A stretch of DNA of 64,000 bases from assembly GCA_028278545.1 (NCBI GenBank), contig JANQED010000132.1, forward strand, positions 154,874 through 218,873, in the 5' to 3' direction. Position numbers and translations under genes: made by a program. Position 1 is the stretch's first letter. Each line of letters begins with the position of its first letter. Positions 9,319 to 16,913 of the stretch are shown here, in pieces. The notes beneath the pieces are model-generated. The model saw nothing but the letters and a program-made list of their open reading frames with translations. It was not told the origin of the DNA and made no database searches. The DNA is from Anaerolineales bacterium (lineage in GTDB: Bacteria; Chloroflexota; Anaerolineae; Anaerolineales; UBA11858).

Positions 9319-9801
9319 TCACGTAGAACTTTCCTGTGCAAGTGACCGTGGCGCTTCGGCATTGCCCCAGCGATACGACAATTTATGCATCTTTAAAATC
9401 AAAAAGGATTGCGTTCTTTCCACACCGGGTATTTGTTGAAGTTTATTGTTCAAGAAAGAAACAAAGTGTTCACGATCTTCACAAAAAACTTCAGCAAACA
9501 AATCAAATTCCCCGGCGGCTTGAAACAAATAGGATACTTCTGGCAGTTGAGAGATCGCGTTGGCGACTTCTTCCATGCGATGGGCCTGCACGGTTATCCC
9601 AATCATGCCAGCCTCTTTGAAACCAAGCCTATGCGGCTCCGCAATTGCCACAATTTGCATGACCCCCTCATCGATCAACCTCTTGACCCTGCGCCTGACC
9701 GAGCCCTCCGTAATGTCTAGCTCGTCGGCGATCCTGGTGTAAGGGGCACGACCGTCATATTGCAGATGAGAGATGATTGCCCTGTCGATATCATCCAGCA
9801 T
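9319..9801 (-). CDS. Lrp/AsnC-family transcriptional regulator
   Basis: A 160-residue DNA-binding protein. The N-terminus (LDDIDRAIISHLQYDGR, then LDITEGSVRRRVKRLIDEGV) is the AsnC-type winged helix. Residues about 65-145 form the RAM/AsnC ligand-binding domain, including GEFDLFAEVF. Family members sense amino acids or related metabolites and usually bind their own promoter. It is transcribed in the same direction as, and just ahead of, the polyamine import and catabolism genes, so local control of that operon is likely. Its promoter places the transcription start at or next to the ATG, suggesting a leaderless mRNA. Confidence 0.9.
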   Translation of the reverse strand: MLDDIDRAIISHLQYDGRAPYTRIADELDITEGSVRRRVKRLIDEGVMQIVAIAEPHRLGFKEAGMIGITVQAHRMEEVANAISQLPEVSYLFQAAGEFDLFAEVFCEDREHFVSFLNNKLQQIPGVERTQSFLILKMHKLSYRWGNAEAPRSLAQESST

Positions 9802-9807
9802 ACACCT

Positions 9808-9835
9808 ATTGTACCGAATTTCGTAATAAAGTCAA
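9808..9835 (-). promoter_or_regulatory. Sigma70-type promoter of the Lrp-like gene
   Basis: TTGACT at 9835-9830 and TACAAT at 9813-9808 are separated by 16 bases on the minus strand. Only six bases lie between the -10 box and the ATG at 9801, so initiation would fall at the start codon. The spacer includes an imperfect palindrome (TACCGAA/TTTCGTA) that could be an autoregulatory site. Confidence 0.65.
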
Positions 9836-9917
9836 CATTTTATGAAGGAATTCGTCGCGTTTTTCCAATCCGCTCCGAATTACGGCAACCAGAACAGCCC
9901 AACAGAATAACAATCCC

Positions 9918-11513
9918 CTAGAAATCGGGATAAAGAATCGCCCTCGCGGCTGATAATTCCCCCTCCAGATATTGCGTTTTCAAGCGCGCATGTTGGATTT
10001 TGCCATTATGGGTCAAAGGGATGGTGCGCGCTTCGAGCAAGTACACCCTCCCCGGCCGAAAACCCATGTCAGCATGCACCGCTTCGACGATACTCAAAGC
10101 CAGATCATAAAGCTGGTCTTCTGTTTTCTCTTTCGCATCCCGGATTTCGGCGAAAACATAGACCTGCTCCCCCTCGATGCGGCCCTTATCCACCCCCACG
10201 GCTGCCGAATAGCGCACGGCAGGATGGCGATCGACGATCTCTTCGACTTCCTGAGGCGAGATGGTTTCGCCGGCCCGCTTGATGATATTCTTCTTCCTGC
10301 TGACGATGTAGAGGTAACCATTCCCGTCAAGGTAGCCCAGGTCACCGCTGAGCAGGTAGCCACCCTCAAGGAAAAGGCGCTCGGTTTCCTCGGGGTTGTC
10401 ATAATAGCCCCGAGAATTGGCCGGGCTGCGGACTGCGATCTCACCAATCTCTCCAAGAGGGAGTTCCACGCCACCATCCATGATCTTCACGTCCACCTCA
10501 GGGAATGGCAAACCCACAGAGACGAATCCTCGACCGTCCACCCTGGGCGTCGAACCAGGCTTAGCCATGCTGACCCCCACGGTGGCCTCCGCCAGGCCAT
10601 AACCGGCCACCATCACATCTTTGAGGCCAAAAGCCCCTTCAAAGTCACGGATGGTTTGGGCGCGAACAGGCTCGGCGGCATTCAGAGCCACCCGCAGACT
10701 CCCCAAGTCATATTCTTCAGGATCAGCATGTCGGGTGCATAAGCGATAGGCAAAATCCGGCGCGGCTGTGAACGTGGCGCGGTACTCCTGGATGGCGCGC
10801 AACCAGGGGTGTACATCCCGCAGGTTCGTCTGCAACAAGTGCACCTTAGCCCCCAAATAAAACGGCACCATGGTCTTCAAGATCAAGCCCATATCATGGT
10901 ACACCGGCAGCCAACTCACAAAAACCTCATCTGCGGTGATCTCCATGCCGATGATCATCTGCACGACATTGGTGATCAGGTTGTCGTGGGATAGCTGCAC
11001 GCCTTTGGGATTGCCGGTGCTGCCCGAGGTGTATTGGATAAAAGCGATATCTTCGGGCTTGACCTTTGGAAAAGAGGCATTTGGAGCGGCTTTCTGGCTC
11101 TCAAGGGTGGTGACTACTCCCAAACCGTGTTCCACGCCCATAGTTTTGAACTGTTCTAGCTGATCTCCTGAAATAGTGCCTGGCGCCACGACGACCTTTG
11201 CCCCACACAGCCTGGCAATAGAAAATATTCGCTGCGGACCAGAGCCGGGGAAAACAGGCACTGCGATGCCACCGACCCGCTGCACTCCGTAGAAAGCGCC
11301 AAAGAATTCAGCGCTATTGGGCAAAGCCAAAACCACCCGATCTCCCTGTGCAATCCCAAGCTGTTGAAGATATGCCCCAAAACGATTGATCTCCGCCCAT
11401 ATTTCGGCATAGGTGCTCGGCTCTCCCAAAAAGGTGAACGCTACCTCATCGGGGCTTTGATTCGCCCTGAAAGCAAGCATCTCAATTAGCGTTGGGAATT
11501 CTTTCGAGAGCAT
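9918..11513 (-). CDS. Fatty-acyl-AMP ligase / acyl-adenylating enzyme
   Basis: ANL-superfamily adenylating enzyme, 531 residues. The P-loop motif YTSGSTGNPKG lies at residues 161-171, the aromatic motif is AGYGLAEATVG, and the hinge region contains GDLGYLDGNGYLYIVSRKKNIIKRAG. The overall look (AEATV, long insertion after A7) fits fatty-acyl-AMP ligases that load acyl chains onto acyl carrier proteins, rather than acetyl-CoA synthetases. Immediately upstream in the same operon is a free acyl carrier protein, its likely acceptor. The CoA- versus ACP-specific call is inferred from this context. ATG start; no strong Shine-Dalgarno. Confidence 0.85.
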   Translation of the reverse strand: MLSKEFPTLIEMLAFRANQSPDEVAFTFLGEPSTYAEIWAEINRFGAYLQQLGIAQGDRVVLALPNSAEFFGAFYGVQRVGGIAVPVFPGSGPQRIFSIARLCGAKVVVAPGTISGDQLEQFKTMGVEHGLGVVTTLESQKAAPNASFPKVKPEDIAFIQYTSGSTGNPKGVQLSHDNLITNVVQMIIGMEITADEVFVSWLPVYHDMGLILKTMVPFYLGAKVHLLQTNLRDVHPWLRAIQEYRATFTAAPDFAYRLCTRHADPEEYDLGSLRVALNAAEPVRAQTIRDFEGAFGLKDVMVAGYGLAEATVGVSMAKPGSTPRVDGRGFVSVGLPFPEVDVKIMDGGVELPLGEIGEIAVRSPANSRGYYDNPEETERLFLEGGYLLSGDLGYLDGNGYLYIVSRKKNIIKRAGETISPQEVEEIVDRHPAVRYSAAVGVDKGRIEGEQVYVFAEIRDAKEKTEDQLYDLALSIVEAVHADMGFRPGRVYLLEARTIPLTHNGKIQHARLKTQYLEGELSAARAILYPDF

Positions 11514-11537
11514 TTCTTGAAGATAACCCAGAAGACC

Positions 11538-11765
11538 TTAGACGCGGCTCTTCACCAGGTTGTAAAGATCAATGGGTGTAAGGATATACGGTATCTCGGA
11601 CTCTTTGATCTCCACCCGATATTTCTCCTCAACAGCCACAACGATGTTCATCACATCAACGGATTCGGCATCCAAATCCTCCAAAAAGCGGGCATCATCG
11701 TCGATTCCTCTGGCTCCCAACTGCAGGGAGATTAAGCGTTTGATTTCATCTAGGGACAAAGACAT
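11538..11765 (-). CDS. Acyl carrier protein
   Basis: A 75-residue PP-binding domain protein, standard ACP length. The phosphopantetheine site would be Ser35 in LDAESVDVMN; most ACPs have Asp-Ser-Leu here, and this one has Glu-Ser-Val. Acidic helices precede and follow it. The gene stands 24 bases upstream of the acyl-AMP ligase and is divergent from the FHA-ABC exporter. It is not in a fatty-acid synthesis operon, so it is probably dedicated to the local pathway, receiving an acyl chain from the ligase and offering it to the condensation-fold protein at 14703-15992. Confidence 0.9.
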   Translation of the reverse strand: MSLSLDEIKRLISLQLGARGIDDDARFLEDLDAESVDVMNIVVAVEEKYRVEIKESEIPYILTPIDLYNLVKSRV

Positions 11766-11845
11766 AGGTGGTCCTTTTGTTTCATGTTATGCTATAAAGG
11801 GCGCAGATATCATAACATCGGTCACCTTATTGCGGAGGGCGCAAG

Positions 11846-14725
11846 ATGTCAAACACATCCCCAGATCACACAATGATGTATCAGCGGTCTCAACTGATCA
11901 TCATCTGGCCGTCTGGAGAGCAACAAACCTACTCCCTAAAAGAAGATTCCGTGCGCGTCGGGCGAGGGGAGCAAAACGATATCATCGCGCCGACTGAGTA
12001 CAATTCCATTTCCAGGAAGCACCTGGAAATCCGCCGTGAGGGGGCACGCTACCGAGTCATCGACCTCGAAAGCGGAAACGGCGTCTTCCTAGAAGGTGCC
12101 CGTATAGCAAAAAGCGCCCTGCTCGACGATGGAGATGTGATCCAAATTGGTTTGGAGGAATTAGGTCAGTCCATCCAGATCACCTTCCAATTAGGGGTAG
12201 AGAGTTTTGGGGATGCACAACCCAGCCCTGGAGACAAGCCACCCGCCCCGATGCGTGAAGAGCAGCCCCACCCCCCGGATGAGCGTCCCTACTTGAAAGT
12301 GCACTGGCCCAACGGGCAAACGCGAGTCATAGAAATCTCAAAAGATAACCTCTTCATTGGAAGGAGTCCTGAGTGCGATATCGAGATTCCCTCAAGGCTG
12401 CGATATGTATCCAGTAAACATGCCGAAATCCGCCGCACACATGAGGGCTATACCATTACAGACCTGGATAGCACCAACGGCACACGACTCAACAATCAAT
12501 TGCTAGAACCGAACATCCCCACACCTCTCGTTAATGGAAACGTCATCCGCATTGGCGACGAGAGTTTCGGTGTCTCCATAGGGATGATATTCCACGATCC
12601 CACTGAGGCGCACGTCGAGGTCTCCGGTTTCTCGCCTGCGTTTGCAGCACCAACCCAGGCTACCGAATTGCAGGAGGTCTCCATCGGCCGCGCGGATGAA
12701 AACGATATCGTGCTCCCCGGCCCCGACGTCTCCCGGCAGCATGCCCGGATTCGCCAACTTGGAGAGCAGTATTGGATCGAAGATTTAGGCAGCACCAACG
12801 GCACATTCCTCAACCAACAGCCTGTCACGAAAACGGAACTGCTCGATGGAGATCAAATCCAGATCGGGGTGCATCTCCTACTGTTCAAAGATGGGCAACT
12901 CACCAAATACCAAAGCCATGGCATGCGCCTGGACGTGGCTGATCTGTGTAAGGATGTCAAAACCCGCAGCGGACCGTTGCGCATCTTGCACAACATCGAC
13001 ATGACGATCTTGCCGCGCGAATTTATTGCCGTTGTGGGCGGCAGCGGGGCCGGGAAGAGCACTTTGATGAACGCTTTGATCGGCTTCCGGCCTGGCGAGG
13101 GAGAAGTGCGGCTCAATGGACATGATTTTTACAAAGAGTACGAGCACTTTCGGCATCAACTGGGCTACGTCCCTCAAACGGATATCCTGCACGCTTCCCT
13201 GACAGTTGAAAAAGCGCTGGATTACGCGGCCCGGTTACGCTTACTCTCCGATATCTCCAAAGCAGAGCGAGATCAACGCATCAGCGAGGTCTTGGAGACC
13301 GTCAGCATGAACACCGAGACCATTCGCAACACACGGGTAAGCGACCTCTCCGGTGGGCAGCGCAAACGGGTCAGCATCGCGGCGGAGTTATTAGCAAATC
13401 CAAAGCTGATCTACCTTGACGAAGCCACTTCGGGGCTGGACCCCGGCCTGGAAAAGAAGATGATGTTTACCCTGCGTCGCATGGCCGATGAAGGGCGTAC
13501 CGTAATCCTGATCACTCATGCCACCGCCAACATCGTGCAGACCGATCATGTGGCTTTCCTATCCCAGGGCAAGCTGGTTTATTTTGGCCCCTCTCAAGAT
13601 GCGCTGGAATTCTTCGAGGTGGATGATTTCGCCGACATCTACGAGCGCATCGAACGCCACGGCGATGAGTGGCAGAAGGTTTTCCATGAACTGAAGCCCG
13701 AACACCACCAAAAATACGTCGCCGAAAGACAACTGACCAGGCGGACATCTTCGAAACGGCAGCTCCCGAAGATTCGTTTTGGTTTGCGAGATTTCTTAGT
13801 ACAATTCAGCGTGCTCACCCAACGAGCGTTTTCCGTGCTGATGAGCGATTGGTTCACCCTGGCTCTGATGCTCTTGCTGTTCCCTTTAACAGCCACCTTA
13901 CAATTAATCATTTCCACACCTGATATCTTGATTGGCGATGCGGGGATCCTCGCCGATCCCGTGGGTGCGGCCAGGACAATGACCGCAAGCTATACGCCGT
14001 TCGCAGACCTAAACACATTCGTGTTTGTCATGGGTCTGGAAGCGGTGCTAGTGGGCATGTACGTCCCGTCCAATGAGTTGATCAAAGAGCGCACCATCTA
14101 TTTGCGGGAGCGCATGGTCAACCTTCAGGTGCTGCCCTATCTCGCCAGCAAGGTGGCCGTTTTCACCCTCTTCGCGGCCATCCAAACGTTCTTGTATCTG
14201 GTGGTCTTGTCTTTCGGTGTGGATTACCCAGAGCAGGGCTTGTATTTCCCTGCGCCAGTAGAGTTCTTCATCACCTTATTCTTGACGATGCTGGCAAGCA
14301 TGGGGATTGGTTTCATCGTCTCGGCGATCAGCAGGTCAAGCGACATGGCTATCTACGTGCTGGTGATCCTGCTCTTCTTCCAGTTCTTCTTTGCCGGGAC
14401 GGTTTTCGATCTGCGCGACAATGCCGCCGAACCGCTTTCCTATTTGACTGCGACCCGCTGGTCGCTGACGGCCCTGGGCGTGACCATCGACATGGAAGAA
14501 CAGGTGGCAGCCACGATTGTGTGCAGCGAACCCCCTGAGAATCCCCGTGCACCCGGAAACCAAGCTGGGAGAATCATGTGTTTCAACTACCCGGATGCAA
14601 CCGATGACCTAATGCTGCCCTACGGTGACGATAAGCTGATGCAATCTTGGGTGGTTTTGATCGCCATGGCAATTCTTTCGTTAACAACCACCGGGATATT
14701 GATCAAACGGCTTGATCGGAGATAA
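11846..14725 (+). CDS. ABCG-like exporter with three N-terminal FHA domains
   Basis: A 959-residue half-transporter. Three forkhead-associated domains come first: FHA1 (about 30-105; GR at 39-40, SRKH at 56-59, NG at 78-79), FHA2 (about 165-245; IGRS at 171-174, SSKH, STNGT at 209-213) and FHA3 (about 275-345; IGRA at 280-283, SRQH at 296-299, STNGT at 316-320). The ATPase follows, with Walker A GGSGAGKST at 398-406, signature LSGGQ at 501-505 and Walker B LIYLDE at 521-526. An ABC-2/ABCG-type membrane domain of about six helices runs from about 660 to the end. FHA domains bind phosphothreonine peptides. One or two copies are usual in such exporters, so three is notable. It is divergent from the ligase-ACP pair, and GGAGG precedes the ATG. 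Confidence 0.93.
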   Translation: MSNTSPDHTMMYQRSQLIIIWPSGEQQTYSLKEDSVRVGRGEQNDIIAPTEYNSISRKHLEIRREGARYRVIDLESGNGVFLEGARIAKSALLDDGDVIQIGLEELGQSIQITFQLGVESFGDAQPSPGDKPPAPMREEQPHPPDERPYLKVHWPNGQTRVIEISKDNLFIGRSPECDIEIPSRLRYVSSKHAEIRRTHEGYTITDLDSTNGTRLNNQLLEPNIPTPLVNGNVIRIGDESFGVSIGMIFHDPTEAHVEVSGFSPAFAAPTQATELQEVSIGRADENDIVLPGPDVSRQHARIRQLGEQYWIEDLGSTNGTFLNQQPVTKTELLDGDQIQIGVHLLLFKDGQLTKYQSHGMRLDVADLCKDVKTRSGPLRILHNIDMTILPREFIAVVGGSGAGKSTLMNALIGFRPGEGEVRLNGHDFYKEYEHFRHQLGYVPQTDILHASLTVEKALDYAARLRLLSDISKAERDQRISEVLETVSMNTETIRNTRVSDLSGGQRKRVSIAAELLANPKLIYLDEATSGLDPGLEKKMMFTLRRMADEGRTVILITHATANIVQTDHVAFLSQGKLVYFGPSQDALEFFEVDDFADIYERIERHGDEWQKVFHELKPEHHQKYVAERQLTRRTSSKRQLPKIRFGLRDFLVQFSVLTQRAFSVLMSDWFTLALMLLLFPLTATLQLIISTPDILIGDAGILADPVGAARTMTASYTPFADLNTFVFVMGLEAVLVGMYVPSNELIKERTIYLRERMVNLQVLPYLASKVAVFTLFAAIQTFLYLVVLSFGVDYPEQGLYFPAPVEFFITLFLTMLASMGIGFIVSAISRSSDMAIYVLVILLFFQFFFAGTVFDLRDNAAEPLSYLTATRWSLTALGVTIDMEEQVAATIVCSEPPENPRAPGNQAGRIMCFNYPDATDDLMLPYGDDKLMQSWVVLIAMAILSLTTTGILIKRLDRR

Positions 14726-15992
14726 AGAGGTCACTAATCTCCTCCGCGATCCGCTGCGCGCCATCCCTGTCCATGTCCGTGTCCAGGTAGAGCATATCCC
14801 ACCAAAGTTCGTCATCGTAAATGCTCACCTGACCGGAAAACTCCGGTCCAAGGCCAAAATTGGACACAAAGCCGTGCACCCCCCTGATTTTGTATGGCCC
14901 GAACTCTTTTTCGAGCTGTGAGGCACCGCCATAACTGAGGGCCGTGGTAGCCATGCGGAATCTCTTCAGGCCGAAGGTCATGCGCATGAACTGCTCCGCC
15001 ATCACCGAAGCCAAAAACTTGTCCCCACGCTTCGCGGATGCATAGATTTGATCGTTGATGCGACGGGCCAGGGACCACAGATCATCCTTTGGGGAAACCT
15101 GGATGGTATAGCGCAACGGGGAAATATAAGAGGCAACCTGATCAGCCGGCGCGGGGGGCTCGAGATAAGGCCGTAAATCAGCCATGGACATATAACGGAA
15201 GGGCATCTCCGCGCCATCGTAGAGATGTTTTTGCGCGCTCAACAGCAAAGCGGCGTTGATCAAACTGTTCAGGGTGACACGTTCTCTGCGGGCGCGGCGG
15301 ACGATTGAGGCGGTCACATCCTGGGGCATGCGCATGGGGAAGATACATCCACGGGCGTCCAGGTGGATAGGAGGCACCCGCTTGCCGCGCAATCTCCACT
15401 GGTAGGTGAACTCATCCCCCATTTGGGCCAGGAAATAAGCAATCGATTTTCGTGTTAGCTCAAAGCCTTTGAACCTTGCCGGGAAGAAATCTTCCACAGG
15501 CGGCAAGGGAGGAAGGGGGTCAAAGCCTTCGACATCATCCCCGGAACCGATCACCGCACACAAAGTCATCAATTCACGGAACAGGTTCTCAACGGAGTCT
15601 CCATCGACAATCGAGTGCTGGGCTGCCAAAATCAACTCACCCTGGTGCTGCCCATCGGTGATGAAAGCACACTGCAACAAGGGCCCATGAGGATGATCGA
15701 ATTTGAAGTTCAGATAATCTTCCACCACCTCGGCCCAGTGATTGTCGCTGATACGGTCGATCACCTTCAAGGGAATGGCGGGCACCCCCTCAGTTTCAAA
15801 GTAATGTCGTCTGCCATCTTTGAGTAAACGGACTCGCAAAAAGGGGTGGCGCGCCTGTAAAGTGTCCAAAGCTCGGCGCAAAATGTCAGGGGACGGAACC
15901 CCTTCCAATAACAGGGCCCCCACAATATTGAAGACCGCGTGCTCCCCTGAAAGCGCGGCAGCCGTCTCAAGTTTACCAAGTGCTCTTTTCAT
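14703..15992 (-). CDS. Condensation-domain / PapA-like acyltransferase
   Basis: A 429-residue protein of the BAHD/condensation fold. The motif QHSIVDG at residues 125-131 corresponds to the HHxxxDG active site: the second, catalytic His (H126) and Asp130 are kept, while the first His is Gln. The protein begins RALGKLETAAAL, and residues 35-60 resemble the early condensation-domain region (LQARHPFLRVRL). Such stand-alone proteins transfer acyl groups from carrier proteins or CoA to hydroxyls or amines, as in mycobacterial PapA5. Its 3' end overlaps the convergent FHA-ABC gene by 23 bases. With the ligase and ACP it makes a plausible minimal acyl-transfer pathway. Product unknown. Confidence 0.82.
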   Translation of the reverse strand: MKRALGKLETAAALSGEHAVFNIVGALLLEGVPSPDILRRALDTLQARHPFLRVRLLKDGRRHYFETEGVPAIPLKVIDRISDNHWAEVVEDYLNFKFDHPHGPLLQCAFITDGQHQGELILAAQHSIVDGDSVENLFRELMTLCAVIGSGDDVEGFDPLPPLPPVEDFFPARFKGFELTRKSIAYFLAQMGDEFTYQWRLRGKRVPPIHLDARGCIFPMRMPQDVTASIVRRARRERVTLNSLINAALLLSAQKHLYDGAEMPFRYMSMADLRPYLEPPAPADQVASYISPLRYTIQVSPKDDLWSLARRINDQIYASAKRGDKFLASVMAEQFMRMTFGLKRFRMATTALSYGGASQLEKEFGPYKIRGVHGFVSNFGLGPEFSGQVSIYDDELWWDMLYLDTDMDRDGAQRIAEEISDLFISDQAV

Positions 15993-16031
15993 CGCAGCCC
16001 TCTCCCAATTAAGTTTGAATCCACAAATTTA

Positions 16032-16061
16032 TTGTAGCAGAAGATGGGACTGTGCTATGAT
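16032..16061 (+). promoter_or_regulatory. Putative promoter for the small-protein/UbiB genes
   Basis: TTGTAG at 16032-16037 and an extended -10 (TG, one base, TATGAT at 16056-16061) spaced by 18 bases. It reads toward the 86-residue protein and lies in the divergent gap with the condensation-fold gene. Confidence 0.5.
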
Positions 16062-16106
16062 ATAAAGTGTACTTTTCATAAGAAAGGCAGTAAAGGAGAG
16101 TCAGCC

Positions 16107-16367
16107 ATGGAAGATGAAACCAAATCGGACGATCTTGAATTTGAAGTTACCGAACCCGTGATCATTGATCTGGGTAAACAAAAAAGAAAAAGGATCAAAC
16201 GCCTGATGAAAGGGCGCGGCAGACTGTGGTTTGAAGTTGAGGATGTCATCGATGAGGTTGGTTCTATGCTCGGCGATGAGCTCGAAGGGAAAACCCTTGT
16301 GCCGCTGGTCCTGGTTTATCGGAGAAAGCCCAAACGCAGACGGGGGCGGGGCATGTTTGGATTCTAG
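16107..16367 (+). CDS. Small basic/acidic protein, possibly DUF6200-like
   Basis: An 86-residue soluble protein. An acidic N-terminus leads to VIIDLGKQKRKRIKRLMKGRG, then an amphipathic acidic stretch (FEVEDVIDEVGSMLGDEL) and a very basic tail rich in Arg. The LGK-K/R-rich-KGRG arrangement reminds me of the DUF6200 family; this is recall, not a search. The ATG at 16107 is supported by AAAGGAGAG six bases upstream; the longer in-frame extension lacks a ribosome site. It is first in a run of four same-strand genes ending in two UbiB-type kinases. Function unknown. Confidence 0.75.
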   Translation: MEDETKSDDLEFEVTEPVIIDLGKQKRKRIKRLMKGRGRLWFEVEDVIDEVGSMLGDELEGKTLVPLVLVYRRKPKRRRGRGMFGF

Positions 16368-16399
16368 CACTCCATGAATATCGAAGAGGAGGACCGAAT

Positions 16400-16840
16400 A
16401 TGACAGAGACCACCCCAGAGGGACGCTCGGAGCCTCAATCTGACCTTCAACCTGATGTTCAGCTTGATTCGGCGAACAAGCCCATTGTGCTGAAACTTCA
16501 AAAGACGAAAAGCAAGAAGAAGAGACGCTATTCTAAGGGTCTGGAAGAAGCCCAACGCATGGAGCGTCATCTCACCCGTTCGACCCACCGCATGGCCCGC
16601 GCTGTCGAGGAAGGGATTTCGACCTACCGCAAACGGAGCAGCCGATCTGCCCGCAGCAAGCGTGACGGCGCGATCCGTGATTTCATCCCCAATTCAGGTT
16701 TGGCGATGAGCCGTGCCATGAAGGAAGCCAGCGCAGTACCCTATGATCTGGCGCGAGCGATGAACACGCAAATCTCAAGGAAACGTCTTCGGCGTCAGCT
16801 TCGATCTGCATCGCGCACCTTGCGAAGATGGCGCTGGTAG
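16400..16840 (+). CDS. Uncharacterised Arg/Lys-rich protein
   Basis: A 146-residue protein with no recognised domain. The first 40 residues are polar and acidic. From about 48 onward it is strongly basic (KTKSKKKRRYSKGLEEA), with a helical middle (residues 55-80) containing His and Arg, and a C-terminus dense in Arg ending RRWRW. It has no signal peptide or membrane segment. The charge suggests binding to nucleic acid, membrane lipid head groups or an acidic partner. The neighbouring 86-residue protein shares the basic character. GAGGAGGA is upstream of the ATG. Co-orientation with the UbiB kinases suggests a joint role, but no function can be assigned. Confidence 0.7.
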   Translation: MTETTPEGRSEPQSDLQPDVQLDSANKPIVLKLQKTKSKKKRRYSKGLEEAQRMERHLTRSTHRMARAVEEGISTYRKRSSRSARSKRDGAIRDFIPNSGLAMSRAMKEASAVPYDLARAMNTQISRKRLRRQLRSASRTLRRWRW

Positions 16841-16913
16841 AGAGAAACAGGGTGTGAGCAATGCTTTGTGCCTGCTCGCGCCCTGCTTTTACATCCCCCC
16901 TGTAAGCTAGCAA

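Noticed and set aside
15992..16107. A shared operator between the condensation-fold gene and the small-protein genes
   Set aside because: The divergent gap shows a plausible plus-strand promoter but no clear palindrome.
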